DNA from: Nipponacmea schrenckii | Taxonomy: Eukaryota > Mollusca > Gastropoda > Lottiidae | Reading direction: 5' to 3' | DNA length: 64,000 nt | Assembly: GCA_030562195.1 (NCBI GenBank) | Contig: CM060201.1 | Location: 34,454,067 to 34,518,066, forward strand | In this document: one piece after another, positions 14,116 to 26,867 of the stretch | Position numbering within the stretch: position 1 is the first letter of the stretch | How the letters are laid out: every line of letters starts with the position of its first letter | Notes under the pieces: model-generated | What the model saw: the letters and a program-made list of their open reading frames with translations, nothing else | What the model was told of the DNA's origin: nothing | Databases searched by the model: none | Position numbers and translations under genes: made by a program

Positions 14116-14589
14116 TAGCCGCCAATGCTCAGAATAATGTTCAATGTTCCCCCATGTTCTAATTGTAAATATTTAAGATTTATTAATACTGTACCACAAC
14201 GTGTCCATAGAAACTATACATTTTATTTATTCCTTTATTCATCTCCTCATTTTTGTTGAATAAAAACTCAAATCTAAATCTCTTTGTCACTAGTAAGCGG
14301 TGTGTACACTGGACACCCATAGAGGTTAAAGCTTTTGTATCCCAACCACTTGCTAATAGTCGGGACATTGGGAACTGTGGACGCTATGCTGTGTGCTTTG
14401 AGAGAAATACGGTACAGATGACAGAATTTGCACTCTACAGCGATATGACGAAATCAAACACTAATGGAACATTGTTAATCCCTCTGAATACATCTACCTA
14501 CCCAAACATATGTTGGATATTAATTAACCCAATTAAAAGTGATAGTTTAATATCCAAAGTAGTGCCCCGTGACTGAATGCTAGACAGAA

Positions 14590-14750
14590 CCATGTCCTTG
14601 TGTATTGGACATAATTCTTCCCCATGCAATATATAGAGTCTATGTTTGTCACCATGGGCTGTATGTTAGACAGGACCATGTCCTTGTGGATTGGGCCTAA
14701 TTCTGACCAGTGTAAATAAAGACATTATTATTATTATTAAGCAAGAAAAC
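14590..14750 (+). mobile_element. Retroelement 3' tail, (ATT)n-ended, two units
   Basis: About two copies of a ~95-bp sequence with GACAGGACCATGTCCTTGTG and a TAAATAAAG signal end in an (ATT)n run. The same sequence is found four times at 32415-32780, also ending in AATAAAG plus (ATT)n. A shared unit that ends in a polyadenylation-like signal and a trinucleotide tail is typical of a non-LTR retroelement or SINE 3' end. The family name is not known to me. Confidence 0.6.
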
Positions 14751-15054
14751 TCCATAATAGTCTATGGGAAACTAATCATTTACAAAATATACACATTTGG
14801 ATTGGTGCCCCTACGTTACTGCTTATAATTGAGAAATAAGGACACTGCCATGAGGTCTGCAACGAGGTCTAAATGTAAGCGTAAAGGCATAGTTTACTCT
14901 TTCTGTGACTTGTTTATTGTTTTATCTGATGTGGACTTGTCACCATTCAAAATCATCCAAATTCTTTTATCACAAAGTTTTAGCAATAAAAAAAATAAAA
15001 CAATATGAGACAGATAATATTTATCAAACCGACACTCATCGGCGAATTTGAAAA

Positions 15055-15118
15055 GAATGAAATGAATGGAGTTTTACGTCCCACACTTATGCACGTAATT
15101 GGGCTATTGACTGTGTTT
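15055..15118 (-). mobile_element. SINE 3'-tail fragment
   Basis: The stretch carries GGAGTTTTACGTCC next to an AAATGAATG simple run, the same tail seen at 16258, 17050, 25850, 38965 and 57800. It is a truncated copy of the window's common tRNA-derived SINE, in reverse orientation. Confidence 0.55.
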
Positions 15119-16254
15119 GCATAGAAATAGCTGAAAATAAAACCAACCAAAATCGATTTAGAATTTTTAGAGACGAAGATTTATAAACAAGAAATATTGA
15201 AATGATTTCCTCAAAGCAACGAAGAGATTGGCCACAAGAGAATTCAAGTTTCTTTCTCACCATGGCAAAATATTTTCATTGGCAAAAAAAGTGACTTGGC
15301 AGTTTACTTTTTCCTGGAAACTGAAAGAAGATCTCTTTGACTCCAGGAATCTAAAATCTCCAGATCCTTTGTTCTGGAAACATGATCGATTTCTCCAAGT
15401 TTAGGTCTTGCAGAACAAACATGCCATAGCTTAGAAATTCGTCAAAAAATAAAGCCTTTGTTTGAGTATTTCAGCCGATTTAACTTTCCAATTTGGACGA
15501 GTCTTTCTAAACCGCCAATCCATAAAGGTTTTGAGGATCAAGTTAGTTTTGGTTTTACACAAAGTCACACATTTTCCAGTTTTCTTTTCAAAATGGTTTT
15601 AGTTTGACTCCATTTTCTAAGCAAATATTAGCGCGTTTTCAGTTTTGTACGGATCGACTCGTTATTAATAAGCAGTGTAAATATGTTGACGGACTGGCTA
15701 TGGAATTACGGATCGTCTGTAAAGAATAGCACGGTCCCAAGAGGGCGATGATTACTAAAGTAAACTCATTCAGAGAGAATGCCGATCAGAATTTAATGGA
15801 TAATCCGCTATAGAATTTCGCTTCAAACTCATCAAAAAGTTCTTAATTCTGTTGATGTGCTCTGGAGTCGGTCATGATTTAATTTCACATTGAAAAACCA
15901 AACATAACTTTTATAGTATTCAATGTTTATTGTCTTTTCTATGGCAACTAAACTGAGAATAACCGTGATGTCTTTGATATAGTCATATTCCATTGACTTC
16001 TATCTATTACTTAATACAAATACCACACTGTATGCATAGAAATATTGTTTGTAGAGGCTAGAAAATAAAAATGGTGGTGAAAGCGGTGGGATTATAATTA
16101 AAAATCAGCACCTAGTTTATATTTCTAACTCAATTCAAACCCAAATCAATACTTTCTCATTATAACTCAGAAATTGGTTTTTAGGTTCATATTTCTAGCT
16201 TAAAGGGACTACAAGATAATATAGCCTAGTCTAGTCTAACATGCGAGTGAAACA

Positions 16255-16515
16255 TTTTATGAAATATTGAATGGAGTTTTACGTCCTACTCTTCTGCACC
16301 TTATAGGCTAATGAAGTGTACAAAGAGGGCCATGAGCCAACTCGTTCTGCGATTTCCAGCCACCTGTCGGGGATCTGTAACGTGCAAACGTAGCACACGG
16401 GGCCTCAGTTTATTGTCCAATCCGAACGAATAGACGCTTTTTCCAAGTCAGTCCCTTCGACCTGCATGACTTACAAGTGGATAAACCGGACTGGAAATCC
16501 GAGATAAACTTAAAT
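16255..16515 (-). mobile_element. tRNA-SINE family copy, reverse orientation
   Basis: From left to right it contains the tail (GAATGGAGTTTTACGTCC, TTCTGCACCTTATAGGCTAA), then GCACACGGGGCCTCAG, TTTATTGTCC and a CCGAACGAATAGACG block. These are reverse complements of the body blocks of the SINE at 42410-42650. The tRNA-like head is eroded. Confidence 0.65.
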
Positions 16516-17049
16516 TAATTTAGATTCTTATGCCTATAGTATATATCATTATGGTAGGATTTCAAGGTAGTTTTCACGTATAGCATGCGGATCGTAGATA
16601 TTATATAACTTATATGTTGATAACATTTGTCTTGCGGAAAGTACGTTATAAACATCTAGTGCGACCAATCCAGCAACATAAAATAAAATATGGCGATGGA
16701 ATGGGTATTATGAATTTTATAACTACCTTTTGTAACTTCGTAATTATTGGATGTGTCTATTTGGTGTATCTTGAATACTGTCATTTCCACAGGACCTACC
16801 GTTTTTAATGTGCAAATTTTTTACTATATCATTTTTTACTGATACTCTAATTATCGACAATAAGCGAGCTGTGTACGAACATGTTTTACCTTAATGCAAT
16901 ATTTTTGTATCAAAAAAGTCATTAGTATCCACCCGTTCCGATTAAAGGATTACAATTAAATAAACCAACGAAATAAAAATCAAACTAATTGGAAACCACA
17001 TATCAACAATTAAAATTATTCTATTAGTTGTTCGCATTAGAAATGAAAA

Positions 17050-17115
17050 TTAAAATGAAATGAATGAAGTTTTACGTCCTAATCTTCTGCACCTTTTGGG
17101 CTAATGAAGACGGTG
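17050..17115 (-). mobile_element. SINE 3'-tail fragment
   Basis: Carries GAAGTTTTACGTCC, TCTTCTGCACC and GGGCTAATGAAGAC after an AAATGAAATG run. It is a truncated reverse copy of the same SINE family. Confidence 0.6.
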
Positions 17116-18536
17116 TTCGCATTAGAAACACAATTTTTTGAAGTGGGCTCAAAAAGACCTCAATACCAAGCGTATCCACACCAAACGATTCTAAGCCAAT
17201 CGGGCAAAGGCGATTATGTATAATATACAGATATAAGAGATAAATTGTCTGGGAATTTAAATTTCCAGCAGTGTCTTCTTGAGTTTGCGAGACGTCTTAT
17301 CATTACAAATAAAGATTGTTCAATGGGAGGTAACTCTTTTGAATAAAGTAACAGACTACAGAACACAGTCGTGTCATGTTGGATTCATGATGCCAAGTCT
17401 GTTACTAAAGGGAGAAAACTACGTTGTTTGACTTCAGACAACAATGTATTAAGTAACACTTCGATGTCTAGAACTATAACTCAAGGGTAAGCAATACCAA
17501 AAACTGTTTGCGTTTTTTTTTCAATTTAAAATTAGGCGTTGTTAATGCTTTCGTTTACACTGATTTAAAACCTTCTGACGTTCATACTTTTCGAAATATT
17601 ACGAATAATATCCATTCACTGACAATTGGAATATTGAAATGAACTCTCTGGAGTGAGTTGTTTGGCTCTTTCTTTTGAACTAAATTTCAAAAACGTTAGT
17701 TACGACTTTATATTCTCCTTTCATTGAAAATTATTATTCTAAAGCATGTCCCTCGCTGATCTTTATTATTATTTCTGTTCCGTCACTTTAGATTTTCAAA
17801 AACGTAACAAAAACTTGAACAAAGTTTATTCTGATTTCAAAAAACAAATTCAAATTTCTAAAAAGAAAAAAAATCAATAATAAAAAAATCAAAACAAGCA
17901 AACATTATAAAAACTAAAAAAGTCATTTAATCCTCCCATAATAATTTCAAGCGGTATCACAATTATAATTACTCAACTGATAATAATTTGGTATATCAAA
18001 GTTTTTCGGGCAGGGGCTTACAACCATGACCAATAGTTTTTAGGGGTAATGCATGCAAAAATCTGGGACTAGTCTAGAGAAACATTTCCTATCTCACTTT
18101 CTGGCAACTTCATATTTTGGATAATTTTAATCTAAGTCGTTGTAGTTGTATTTGGTCAAGCTATTTTCGTCGACATGAAAACTATTAAAAGGAAAAGCTA
18201 TGAGAAAATCGCGAAATAGTCTGGAGTTTATAGAGGGAAAAGGGTAATGCAACAAAGGCTCTTGAAGGCTAATTGAAAGAAAAGGGTTAAAAAATATCTG
18301 GCTTAGTGTATTAGAACAACAGCTTCACAACCGCAAACTCAAAGTGTCCTTTGTTGGTTGAATATAATAAAAGACAGTTCAATTAAATTTTAAATAAGGC
18401 AAAACCCAGACAGAACAACCTTAGGTATACAAATCAGTTATAGTGATTGTAACACTATTAATATTACCAAGGATTCATAAATTATATTGAAAAATAACAA
18501 ACTTTTATATAAAACAAACTCAAACACACACACGTT

Positions 18537-18839
18537 TTTAAAGGAATAATAGGTCTTTGAATTAACCTTATTCTAATTTGAAAATTTTAAACTTGGCCAA
18601 TAAGGGCTCTATTCATCAGTAAATAACATAAAAAAATAAATAAATATCCAAGAATTATTGAAAAACGCTTAATAAATTGATTAAACGTTTTTCAAAAATG
18701 TCTTAGTTTTTCAGATTTTAGGCAATTATGTTACTTTATGACACCAGGTAAGTTTACTGATGAATATATACTCATATTGACCATTCTTGAGAACTAAAAT
18801 TTTATTTTCATGCTAAGACGCAGTATTCCCTCCTTTTAG
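18537..18839. mobile_element. Degenerate TTAA-flanked MITE, copy 3
   Basis: The left end reads TTAAAGGAATAATAGG and the right end GCAGTATTCCCTCCTTTTA. The internal ATGACACCAGGTAAG and ACTGATGAATATATACT blocks match the intact copies at 30636-31112 and 62770-63236. It is shorter and more diverged than those copies. Confidence 0.65.
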
Positions 18840-19598
18840 CACCTTATTGACTAATGAAGGCAGGCAACGCAAAGTTGCTAGGTTAGTGGCATAAGACTAT
18901 TCTTTTTTCAAAAATGTGTCTTTAAGGCACTTATTATAATACAATAACACACGTAACACTGTAAAATATTTCAGTTAATTTGTTCGTGGTTTCTCGATGA
19001 AACTTCACATTGCACTGTAAAAAAAACTGTACTTTAAACTTAGCATACAACCACAGTTTACCGTGAAGTTAAGTGTCTTTAATGGACGATGATAAAAGGC
19101 TCTTCATAATATCGCTTGATAATATCTTGACTGCAATAGCCACTTTTAATGCATAGCAGCGACTTGGTTGGATTATATGCCAACGAGTACAGCCAATAAT
19201 AGTCCTTGGATTGAAACAATTCGGCTGAAATGTCGATGGCTCTGACTGGCTGTATTCGCTCATGCATACAATTCATTTAAATCGCTGCATTTAGAAAGAA
19301 TTGTGATATGTGAAATGTGGCTTTTTAGTAAAGGTATTAGACGAAGTTCGTAATAGCTTGATTTTGTAAAAATGCCTTCTGCTTAATATACATTTGAGGA
19401 ACAATGATCAATCTAACATAAGCTTACTCTATAAGATTCACTTTCCGATACTTGATTTTAGTCAATCAACCTTCACATCGTAACAGATATTACACTGTAA
19501 AACCTGACTGTTAACATCATCGAGTTTTCGTTTGAGATCGCAAGATATTTCGATGAACATGTTTGAAATGGAAGACGTTCTCTAAACTTTACATATGA

Positions 19599-21878
19599 TC
19601 AAAAAAAATTAACAACCGGAAGAAGCGAACTGTACGGCAACTTATCAAAAACACTTTTAATTGTTTTTCTATAAAAATACTTATTTTCTGTTAAATGAAG
19701 AATGTTACTTTTTACATCTGAAGACATGGCGGCATACACGGGTGGCGAGGTCGTGACGTCATAGCCCAGGGTCTCTAACATTGGGGCAAGAGTCCTAAGC
19801 TTCTCGGGTGACATTCGAGTAAAATTTTTGGACCAGCTCCATAAGAAATGTTGTTGCAGGGGCTGAAGCACTTGTTCTGTTGATTTTTCAAACCTGAAAT
19901 GAAGCAACGAAACATCGTGGAGTTTTATCGTTTTGGAAGAAAAAAGCCCAGCAAGGATTTTTGAGTCGGCTCAACCGGCCAATCGCATCAAACCTTCAAC
20001 TAGAAGTAAATTAAAACAAGGCGCTTAAATGCGTATTACTAATATTGATATTTCACTTTATTATGACAATGTAAATTGTTGAAACGTTGTGTACAATAAA
20101 ACTAAGGAGTAATATACTATATTAACTGATGATGACAATGTAAATTGTAGAAACGTTGTGTACAATAAAACTCAGCAGTAGTATACTATATAAACTGATG
20201 ATGACAATTTAAATTGTTGAAACGTTGTGTTCAATAAAACTCAGGAGTAGTATACTATATAAACTGATGATGACAATGTAAATTGTTGAAACGTTGTGTA
20301 CGATAAAACCCACGAGAAGTATACCATATTAACTGATGATGACAATGTAAATTTGTACGATAAAACCCACTAAAGTATACCATACAAATGTGGTCTGTTA
20401 TTTAATAATGACATTATATCCACTCTATATGACGATATTCGGTCAGGTCATTCAAAAAAAGTTTTTTACATCCGGGATATAAACCGCATTGAACAAACAA
20501 TGACATTTAGTTCGTTTTGATTAAGAGTTTAATTAAGTTTAGATCTGTCATAGTGGTGAATATTACTGTCAATTCTTTCTTAGAATTAAGTTAAGGTTAT
20601 CTTGGAATAAAAATATGTAGGCAGACCCGAGCACAATCAAAACATTGAGGAGTGGCAAGATTAACCTGAAGGGGTAAAACTAATAGTCAATTAATATATA
20701 AAATAAAAGGTTGACTGAAAGTGTAAAATCTTTGCTTTCATCTTATGGCTAAATGTAAGACTGTGTCGTTTTATTCGTGTCAAGTAGATGCCTATATCTG
20801 ACTAATTTTTATTCTTAGTTCTAAAAATAGTCGTATGTGTGCAATTACCGTCAAGCGGATGTTGATAGGATGTATTGCCCTACTTTCAGTTTGACCAAAA
20901 TTTTCATGGTCATGCTATGCTATATTAAAGTTTTATGCAGGAACTAAGTACATGTATTTGCCAGGTTTTTATGTGACATATCGGAATGACTTTAATGATA
21001 TTTCTGAAAATAGTTATAAAAGATTGAATTTAACATGTTTCAGACAGCGAATGGATTAGTAACGTGTGTCTGTATAGGCCTTAAAATACTTACTTGGACA
21101 GGATAGCTCCTCTTGTAGTATTGATATGTTTTTCATGGTGGAGGACATTGGGACTCCAAGAGATTCCCAGGAAGTTGAGAATGCCCCTAATCCACCATTC
21201 TGGGTAGAGAATCAACTGTTCATAATACACTGGTAAACAGGTCCGGGGCCCCAATCGCACACACTGCGCGTACATTTCACTCACAAGTTTATTCCAGTTG
21301 ATCAGGCAGTCTGTTTGATTATAGATGTCAAAGCCTCCCACTGTCACCCCACGGGACATCAGAGAATGTACCACTGCCCGGCCGTCACGCAACAAAAGAA
21401 TAAACTTCGAATTAGGGAATAAGTGTTTTAGATATACCATATATTTCAAATTTAACGGATCTTTATCTCCTATATATTTGGCGGGGTAACCATGTGACGT
21501 CATAATCTCCAAGATAAAGTTTTGTACAGCGGAATCCATAACGGAGAGCGAAATTCCCGCAGCTGATAATTGTTCTAAGTAATCTGGGGAACTTTCCCAA
21601 GCTTCACGTTGTCGTAAGAACTGTGGTATGATGTGCGTTTCCGGTCCAATACGTATGTCTGGATGAGAGTCGAGCATAACTCGTAGCAGCGTGGTGCCAC
21701 TTCTAGGAACGCCGCCGATAAAGAACAATGGGCTCTGGGCATCTACTAGCAGACTTTGATTGATATCAAGTCTTGTCCAAAAAAAGAAATAAAAATTAGC
21801 GAAAGATGACAAAAATAGAAATAAAATTAAACATAGCAATCGCCTTCTTCGTTTTCGAGCTACGACAGTCATTCTCAT
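19599..21878 (-). CDS. TPST: Protein-tyrosine sulfotransferase (TPST)
   Basis: Two coding exons on the - strand, 21878-21094 and 19893-19599, give 359 residues, close to the ~370 usual for the family. The enzyme transfers sulfate from PAPS to tyrosines of secretory and membrane proteins in the trans-Golgi. Residues 10-34 form a basic stretch plus one hydrophobic segment, the type II signal anchor. FFIGGVPRSGTTLLRVMLDS (52-71) holds the 5'-phosphosulfate-binding loop, and PETHIIP places the catalytic glutamate at residue 80. LLLRDGRAVVHSL (161-173) is the 3'-phosphate-binding region, and CLPVYYEQLILYP and FLGISWSPNVLHHE are family hallmarks. Exon 2 continues KFEKSTEQV...LAPMLETLGYD, as in known TPSTs. 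The donor is GTAAGT, the acceptor TTTCAG, and the phase is consistent (split Lys codon). The start is the first ATG after an in-frame TAA. N-glycosylation sequons NQS (40), NQT (187) and NTT (253) are present. No catalytic defect is seen. The paralogue (TPST1 or TPST2 type) cannot be assigned. Confidence 0.94.
20060..20390. repeat. 69-bp tandem repeat, about 5 copies
   Basis: GATGACAATGTAAATTGTTG starts recur at 20131, 20200, 20269 and 20338, exactly 69 bp apart, with a further partial copy at the left edge. Copies differ by a few substitutions, and the last one is deleted internally. It lies in the TPST intron. Confidence 0.9.
20822..21058 (+). repeat. Diverged solo copy of foldback-repeat arm
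   Basis: GTCAAGCGGATGTTGATA, AATTTTCATGGTCATGC and TTTTTATGTGACATAT occur in the same order and spacing as in the left arm of the hairpin element at 50232-51221. This shows that the arm is a dispersed repeat and not a local event only. Confidence 0.75.
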
Positions 21879-21949
21879 GCACCCTGTCCTATCGTTCTCG
21901 CAACATTGAGCTGAATTAGATAAACATTACGTAATATGGATCTTTTGGA

Positions 21950-22460
21950 CCCGTCGTTTAACTGTAACGTTTCGATCAGATTACACCATGTGAAGCCATA
22001 GGTCTTACTGCATTACTTACACCACAACGTATCGATACGATTACACTTGTAAATTAAGAGTATAATAAGGCAACGATAGGTATTACTGTTAACTTATACC
22101 AAAGCGTTTCGATACGATTACACTTGTCCTTAATGAAGAGTATTGCGTGGCAACGATAGGTCTTACTTCATTAGTTTCATCAAAACTAAAACGTTTCAGT
22201 ACGATTACACATGTTGATAATTAAGAATATAACCGAAAACATGGCCAAACAATATTTAATACACTATTGCTCAACATCCTTTTCAAATCCAGCTACAAAA
22301 TATTTATTCACGCAATATACATACTGTAGCTTTATCAGAAACAACGTTTCGGTACGAATACATTAGTTCTTATAATGGATATTACAGGGCACACAATAAT
22401 CCGCTTTACTACAACCGACGTTCGAAATGATTGGATTATATTAAAAATATAAAATTACGC
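21950..22460. repeat. Degenerate tandem repeat upstream of TPST
   Basis: A block with CGTTTCGATACGATTACACT recurs at about 21970, 22027, 22110 and 22190, with a weaker copy near 22345. Copies are linked by AGAGTATAA and GGCAACGATAGGTCTTACT segments. The unit is roughly 80-100 bp and strongly diverged. It starts within 100 bp of the TPST start codon, so it overlaps the probable promoter region. Confidence 0.65.
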
Positions 22461-24739
22461 GTTTTTTGTTATCAAACACGGAAACAATATATCCCTTTGT
22501 AACCTTGACTATTACGACACGTCAATCTTAATCCGGTGGTTAATCTTAGTCTCGTCTTACCAGATTACACAACTGTAAGTCGAACTTTGATCAAAAATCT
22601 GAAGAAGAAAAACACACATATAAGTACATATAATATGACATAGGCTACGTTAGTATTTTTACAGAGCAGTGAACATGCCACTTATCTGAACTTATGTTTA
22701 ATCAAATAAAGTTGACAAACCAACCATATCACATATCCCGAGGTGATCATACTAGAATATATTTGAGTATTTCAACAAAATAAAAAGATAATATCTCTCT
22801 ATATCCACTGAACTGCATAATAACCTATACATGTAGTTAATTTATAAAGCTGAAAAAATAACCACATTACATTCTTTGAAATTAATATTCTAAATAACTT
22901 ACATTAGTATATTAACAATATTGTTTATATAATATATATCTCCACATTATTCAAATTACAGCCTATATAAATATAACCGTCTATCATCATCAAATTACTA
23001 ATGTTATTTTTTGGAAATGCATAAATGAATCGACTAAGATTGATGCAACACCACGGACATACTATTATAACCTAAGTCAGTAAGTGAAGTACCTCACCGT
23101 ATAGTCTACATAAATAAAATAAGGAAACAAACAACGGCTTTGTTTTCCTGACCCCACTAATTTACATCCTCTTTAATTTCTATTGTTATAAATATCAAAA
23201 CGGGAAGTATTACATTGTCCCAAATATGGCTTTCGACATGGATTTAGCCAGACGCTTACGTTCGGAGATACTTGATACGGGGAGGGGGAGGGGGTGGAGT
23301 GGCGGGGGGTGTATGGCCAATGCATCTTTTCGCGAACGCATGTCTCATTTTAATAAATATGAAATGTCTATGCAGTCTAATGTTAAAGCGATTGTAGATT
23401 GGGGTCACTGATTTCAAATCAAATTAAACATTCAATTTACAGTCTGACATCTGGACTCCTGTGTTGCTTGTAATTCCACTAACGTCGTGTATAAATTTTA
23501 AAGAATAATTTACCTCGTATTTGATAATAACAATTTTCCATTATGTATTATAATTAATAAAAATTGTTTTAATCAGAACGTTAAACGCATGGTAAAATAC
23601 GAAACCAGGACACGTATGGTACATGATCTTTATTCAATATTTTTGACAATGAATTTAGCTTTTTATATTCTCTTTGTACTGTTATAAGGAAGTTAACGTT
23701 TCAACGTGTATTACTAAAGTCAAATCGTATTATTCAGCTTTTTGTCTACTGTTTTTTTTTTTTTTTTAAATATTGTTTGTTCATTTAAACAACAATTTTT
23801 TTTAATTGCCCGAGGCATATAGAAGGCTATAAACGATCAGCTGTATATAGATTATATACAAATATATGATTGAGTACAAGTTTATAGTTTAGACCTATTG
23901 TAAATCACCAGACACTTACACTCCGGACTATAAATAAGTACGCTATATGGGATCACTAGCGAAAATGTCATACAGGACCAGCTATCAGGTCGTTTATACA
24001 TGCTACAGCTACAAGCGTATAAAACAGTTGGAAGACAGAGAGTATAGTCTGTCCATTTTCGCAAGGCTATTGATCGCATGTAGCGTAGTTATTTCAAGGC
24101 CGGGGTGTGAGTATCCGGTGTGTAAGCATAGCTGTAAGATATTTTATTATATCAATCGATGCCCTGATTTTAAAGCCTTCCAAATAACACAGATATGGTC
24201 TGAAGAAAGAAATTAAAGCGATTTATGCTCCATCATTAGCCTGTGAATTAATACTGGAATTATAGTATTAGTCTTAGAATGTCTTTGGTTTGATAAAAAT
24301 ATTAACATGAGCACGTTATGTCTTCAAAACTTGTCTTTACTGAGGACAATACATTTTCAGTCAGAATTTTTGAATATTATTTTTAGGTTGAGATTTCTGG
24401 GTAAAGAAAAGTGTTTCTTTAAACTAACTAAAAAATTTCTAAGACTGACGGCGCTATTTTGGGGCTGATATTAAAAAATATATTGAAAGAATCTAAACAA
24501 AGAAAAAGTTTTACCTTGCTCAGATAACTCCTAAGTGTCTAGAGAGGTATTGAGAAATGTCGACTATCCTTAACCCAAACTTCTCAAAAGTTCAAACTTA
24601 AATGCAGGTCGATACATGCAAATTTTATTATTTATAAGTGTAATTTTTTTTAAATATTTTGTATACTTCCTATTTAGATCAAATCTAATATAGTAGAGTT
24701 TTCGCTCGACTTGTATTGTACTTGTATTAATGTTTGAAC

Positions 24740-24910
24740 AAATGATGTCAAAAGGGCCACGTAGTACGTCATGGAGGAAATATTATATATTTCCACACAG
24801 GATCTGTGTACAAAATATAGCACGCGGGGCCTTGATTTATTGTCCCATCTGAATGACTAGACAGTTTACCTTACCTGAATCATTGAGAAAGGCGACTTGG
24901 TTGAATAGTG
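24740..24910 (-). mobile_element. tRNA-SINE family copy, reverse orientation
   Basis: Contains AGCACGCGGGGCCTTG, TTTATTGTCCCATC and TGAATGACTAGACAG in the reverse order and strand of the SINE body at 42410-42650. The ends are poorly defined. Confidence 0.55.
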
Positions 24911-25119
24911 TATTAACAACATTGTCGGTTGTGAACCCCGAATAGAAGTCTCGCTCTATTATAATATATATATATATGACCTAATTACGGCTACATAAGA
25001 TTCGTAATAAGGTCGTATCTACCCTATACGACCCTTTACTATAGCCAGAATCTAAAAATCACAAGGGCGTACGGCAATAAAAATGTTTATTGTGTGACAC
25101 ATTCCCTTTTTTAAAAGCA

Positions 25120-25410
25120 AGATGGTTAAAAAATAAGTTTAATCCAAGTACAGGTCGAGATGAAATTTCGGATTTTTCAGCCCGGTTTCCCTTTTCAGAG
25201 ATGCAGATCGGAAGGACTCGCATGTCGTTTCTGATGGGACAATAAACCGAGGCCCCGTGTACTACAAGCTGTACACGTTGAAGACAGTTTGAAATTACAA
25301 AAAGAGTAGGCCTTTGCCCATATTGCACAATGCATTACGTTGCCCGTCTTCATAAGTCCATAAGGTGAATAAGAGATAGACGTAAAACTACATTCATTTC
25401 TAGCATATAT
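25120..25410 (+). mobile_element. tRNA-SINE family copy, nearly full length
   Basis: Head remnant GTTTAATCCAAGTACAGGTC corresponds to the B-box region of the SINE. It is followed by CCCGGTTTCCC, GATGGGACAATAAACCGAGG, CCCCGTGTACTACA and, at the right end, ACGTAAAACTACATTCATTT, the tail. The order and orientation fit a + strand copy. Confidence 0.65.
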
Positions 25411-26490
25411 CATAACAAATCAGCCAAAGGTTCAGTCAAGGCACCTTTAAACTACTTCGCTCCATATACTCCTCTGATGTAGATAAATATGTGTCTTTTT
25501 ACCACGAAAGACGTGACCTAAGCCCTTTGTTATTTTCTACTCTACTACCCAATCCAACCCACACCTTAAACGACTATACTTCCTGCTTTATTTAATATCT
25601 CAAGTATATCAAAAGTTTTAAAATTCATCAGAAAGAGTACGGAAACCTTCACTGGATTACTCGAAGGATAACAACTTAAATGTGAACAATTTGAATGCCT
25701 TCAACTTAAGAAGCAAAGCAAGCTTTAATCTTGTAGATAAAGCAAGAAAACATGAACATCAACTCCATACTGCGCTTAGATTGGGATAGGCCTATATTTA
25801 AACATCGCTTTAAAAAAAACTTTAAACGTATATAAATGAAAAGAAATGAATGGAGTTACTTGTACGTCCTACTCTTTTAAAGGATATAAGAAATTTGTGT
25901 AAAAATGATGTATTTTAAACGTTAGAATAGTCTTACTTTTAAAACGTATCCAAATCCAATAGTATTAATGAGTTATTTTACATCCACCCGGGATTTTTAA
26001 AGGGCCATACATTTAATAAGGGGTATTAAACACCGTATAAACACGTTTCAATCTATAAGTTTAAAACCCAAAAGCCCCTATTTAATTTTTAACTGGATCC
26101 AATAGTACTCCTATATAATTATATACATACCACTGGGAGCCTTATTAAACCGGCCTATACTATTCAATTGTACCTCTACAGAGACGACCGTATAAACACA
26201 GTTTGCAATCTATAAGTTTACACACTAAAATGCACTTTGATTGTTAACTGGATACACAATCGTTTCTCGAGACGATATAATACATAAAAAATACAGAAAC
26301 GATAATATAGTCTGTAACAGGTGTTAAACAATATTTCAATTTTATAATTCAATATCGGATAATAACCTATTTCATTTCAACCGGATGTTGCCAAAGCGAA
26401 TGGGTTAAATTTCAATTAACTTCTTGTATGAATATCTGTCAACCTCTCAAAATATTTGTAAAATTCCAATATGATATATGATATCATAAA

Positions 26491-26867
26491 TATCAGGGGC
26501 GCGGGAACAAATTTTAGGTTGGGGGGGGGGGGCAAACTATTTCAAAGTCAAAAAACTGTTATCATTCATATACCTTTATTTCAAAATTAATCGAATTACG
26601 GGAGATAACTCAAAAGACAACAATTATTATTTATTCAAATAATTTGATCGTGATTGAGAAACTTATATTCTTTGATTGTATTACCAGCTTCGAAGGTTAA
26701 AAAACCAAGGAAATTTACAAATATGGCCTTATGAGACAATTACATATTTAGGCTACCTGGTACATATAATTATTTTATTTCATTTTGGGGGGGGGGGCAA
26801 AAGATAATTTTGCCCCCCATCAAATTTTTTTTTGGGGGGGGGGGGCATTTGTTCCCGCGCCTATGAT
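26491..26867. mobile_element. MITE with poly-G-flanked terminal inverted repeats
   Basis: The left end has GGCGCGGGAACAAATTTT at 26498 and the right end ATTTGTTCCCGCGCC ending at 26861, giving a ~370-bp element with matching inverted termini. Runs of 9-12 G occur just inside both ends and again at 26786. It encodes nothing recognisable and looks like a short non-autonomous DNA element; the superfamily is not identified. Confidence 0.7.

Larger units (their letters stand above)
12784..14265 (+). other. Probable 3' UTR and downstream region of Lhx1/5
   Basis: This follows the Lim1 stop codon directly. It contains four near-perfect TGACGTCA palindromes within 100 bp and then a degenerate repeat with AAGATGGCGTC. 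A canonical AATAAA is at about 14259-14264 and could be the polyadenylation signal, but no transcript evidence is available and the true 3' end is unknown. Confidence 0.4.
14751..19598. other. Gene-free region between Lhx1/5 and TPST
   Basis: An AT-rich interval with SINE-tail fragments (15055-15118, 17050-17115), a longer reverse-oriented SINE copy (about 16255-16515) and a degenerate TTAA-type MITE (18537-18839). No recognisable coding exon was found on either strand. Confidence 0.6.
19894..21093 (-). other. TPST intron with two repeats
   Basis: The single 1.2-kb intron contains a 69-bp tandem array (20060-20390) and a diverged copy of one arm of the 50.2-51.2 kb foldback repeat (20822-21058). 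Confidence 0.75.
22461..26490. other. Gene-free AT-rich region
   Basis: No exon recognised. It contains SINE copies at about 24740-24910 and 25120-25410, a SINE tail at 25835-25880, a poly-T run near 23750-23767 and a TA dinucleotide run near 24963-24976. A 61-codon ORF at 23226-23411 has no recognisable domain. Confidence 0.55.

Noticed and set aside
23226..23411. 61-codon ORF upstream of TPST on the opposite strand
   Set aside because: It has no recognisable domain, and its middle is a G-rich simple stretch. Nothing supports it as a gene beyond an open frame.
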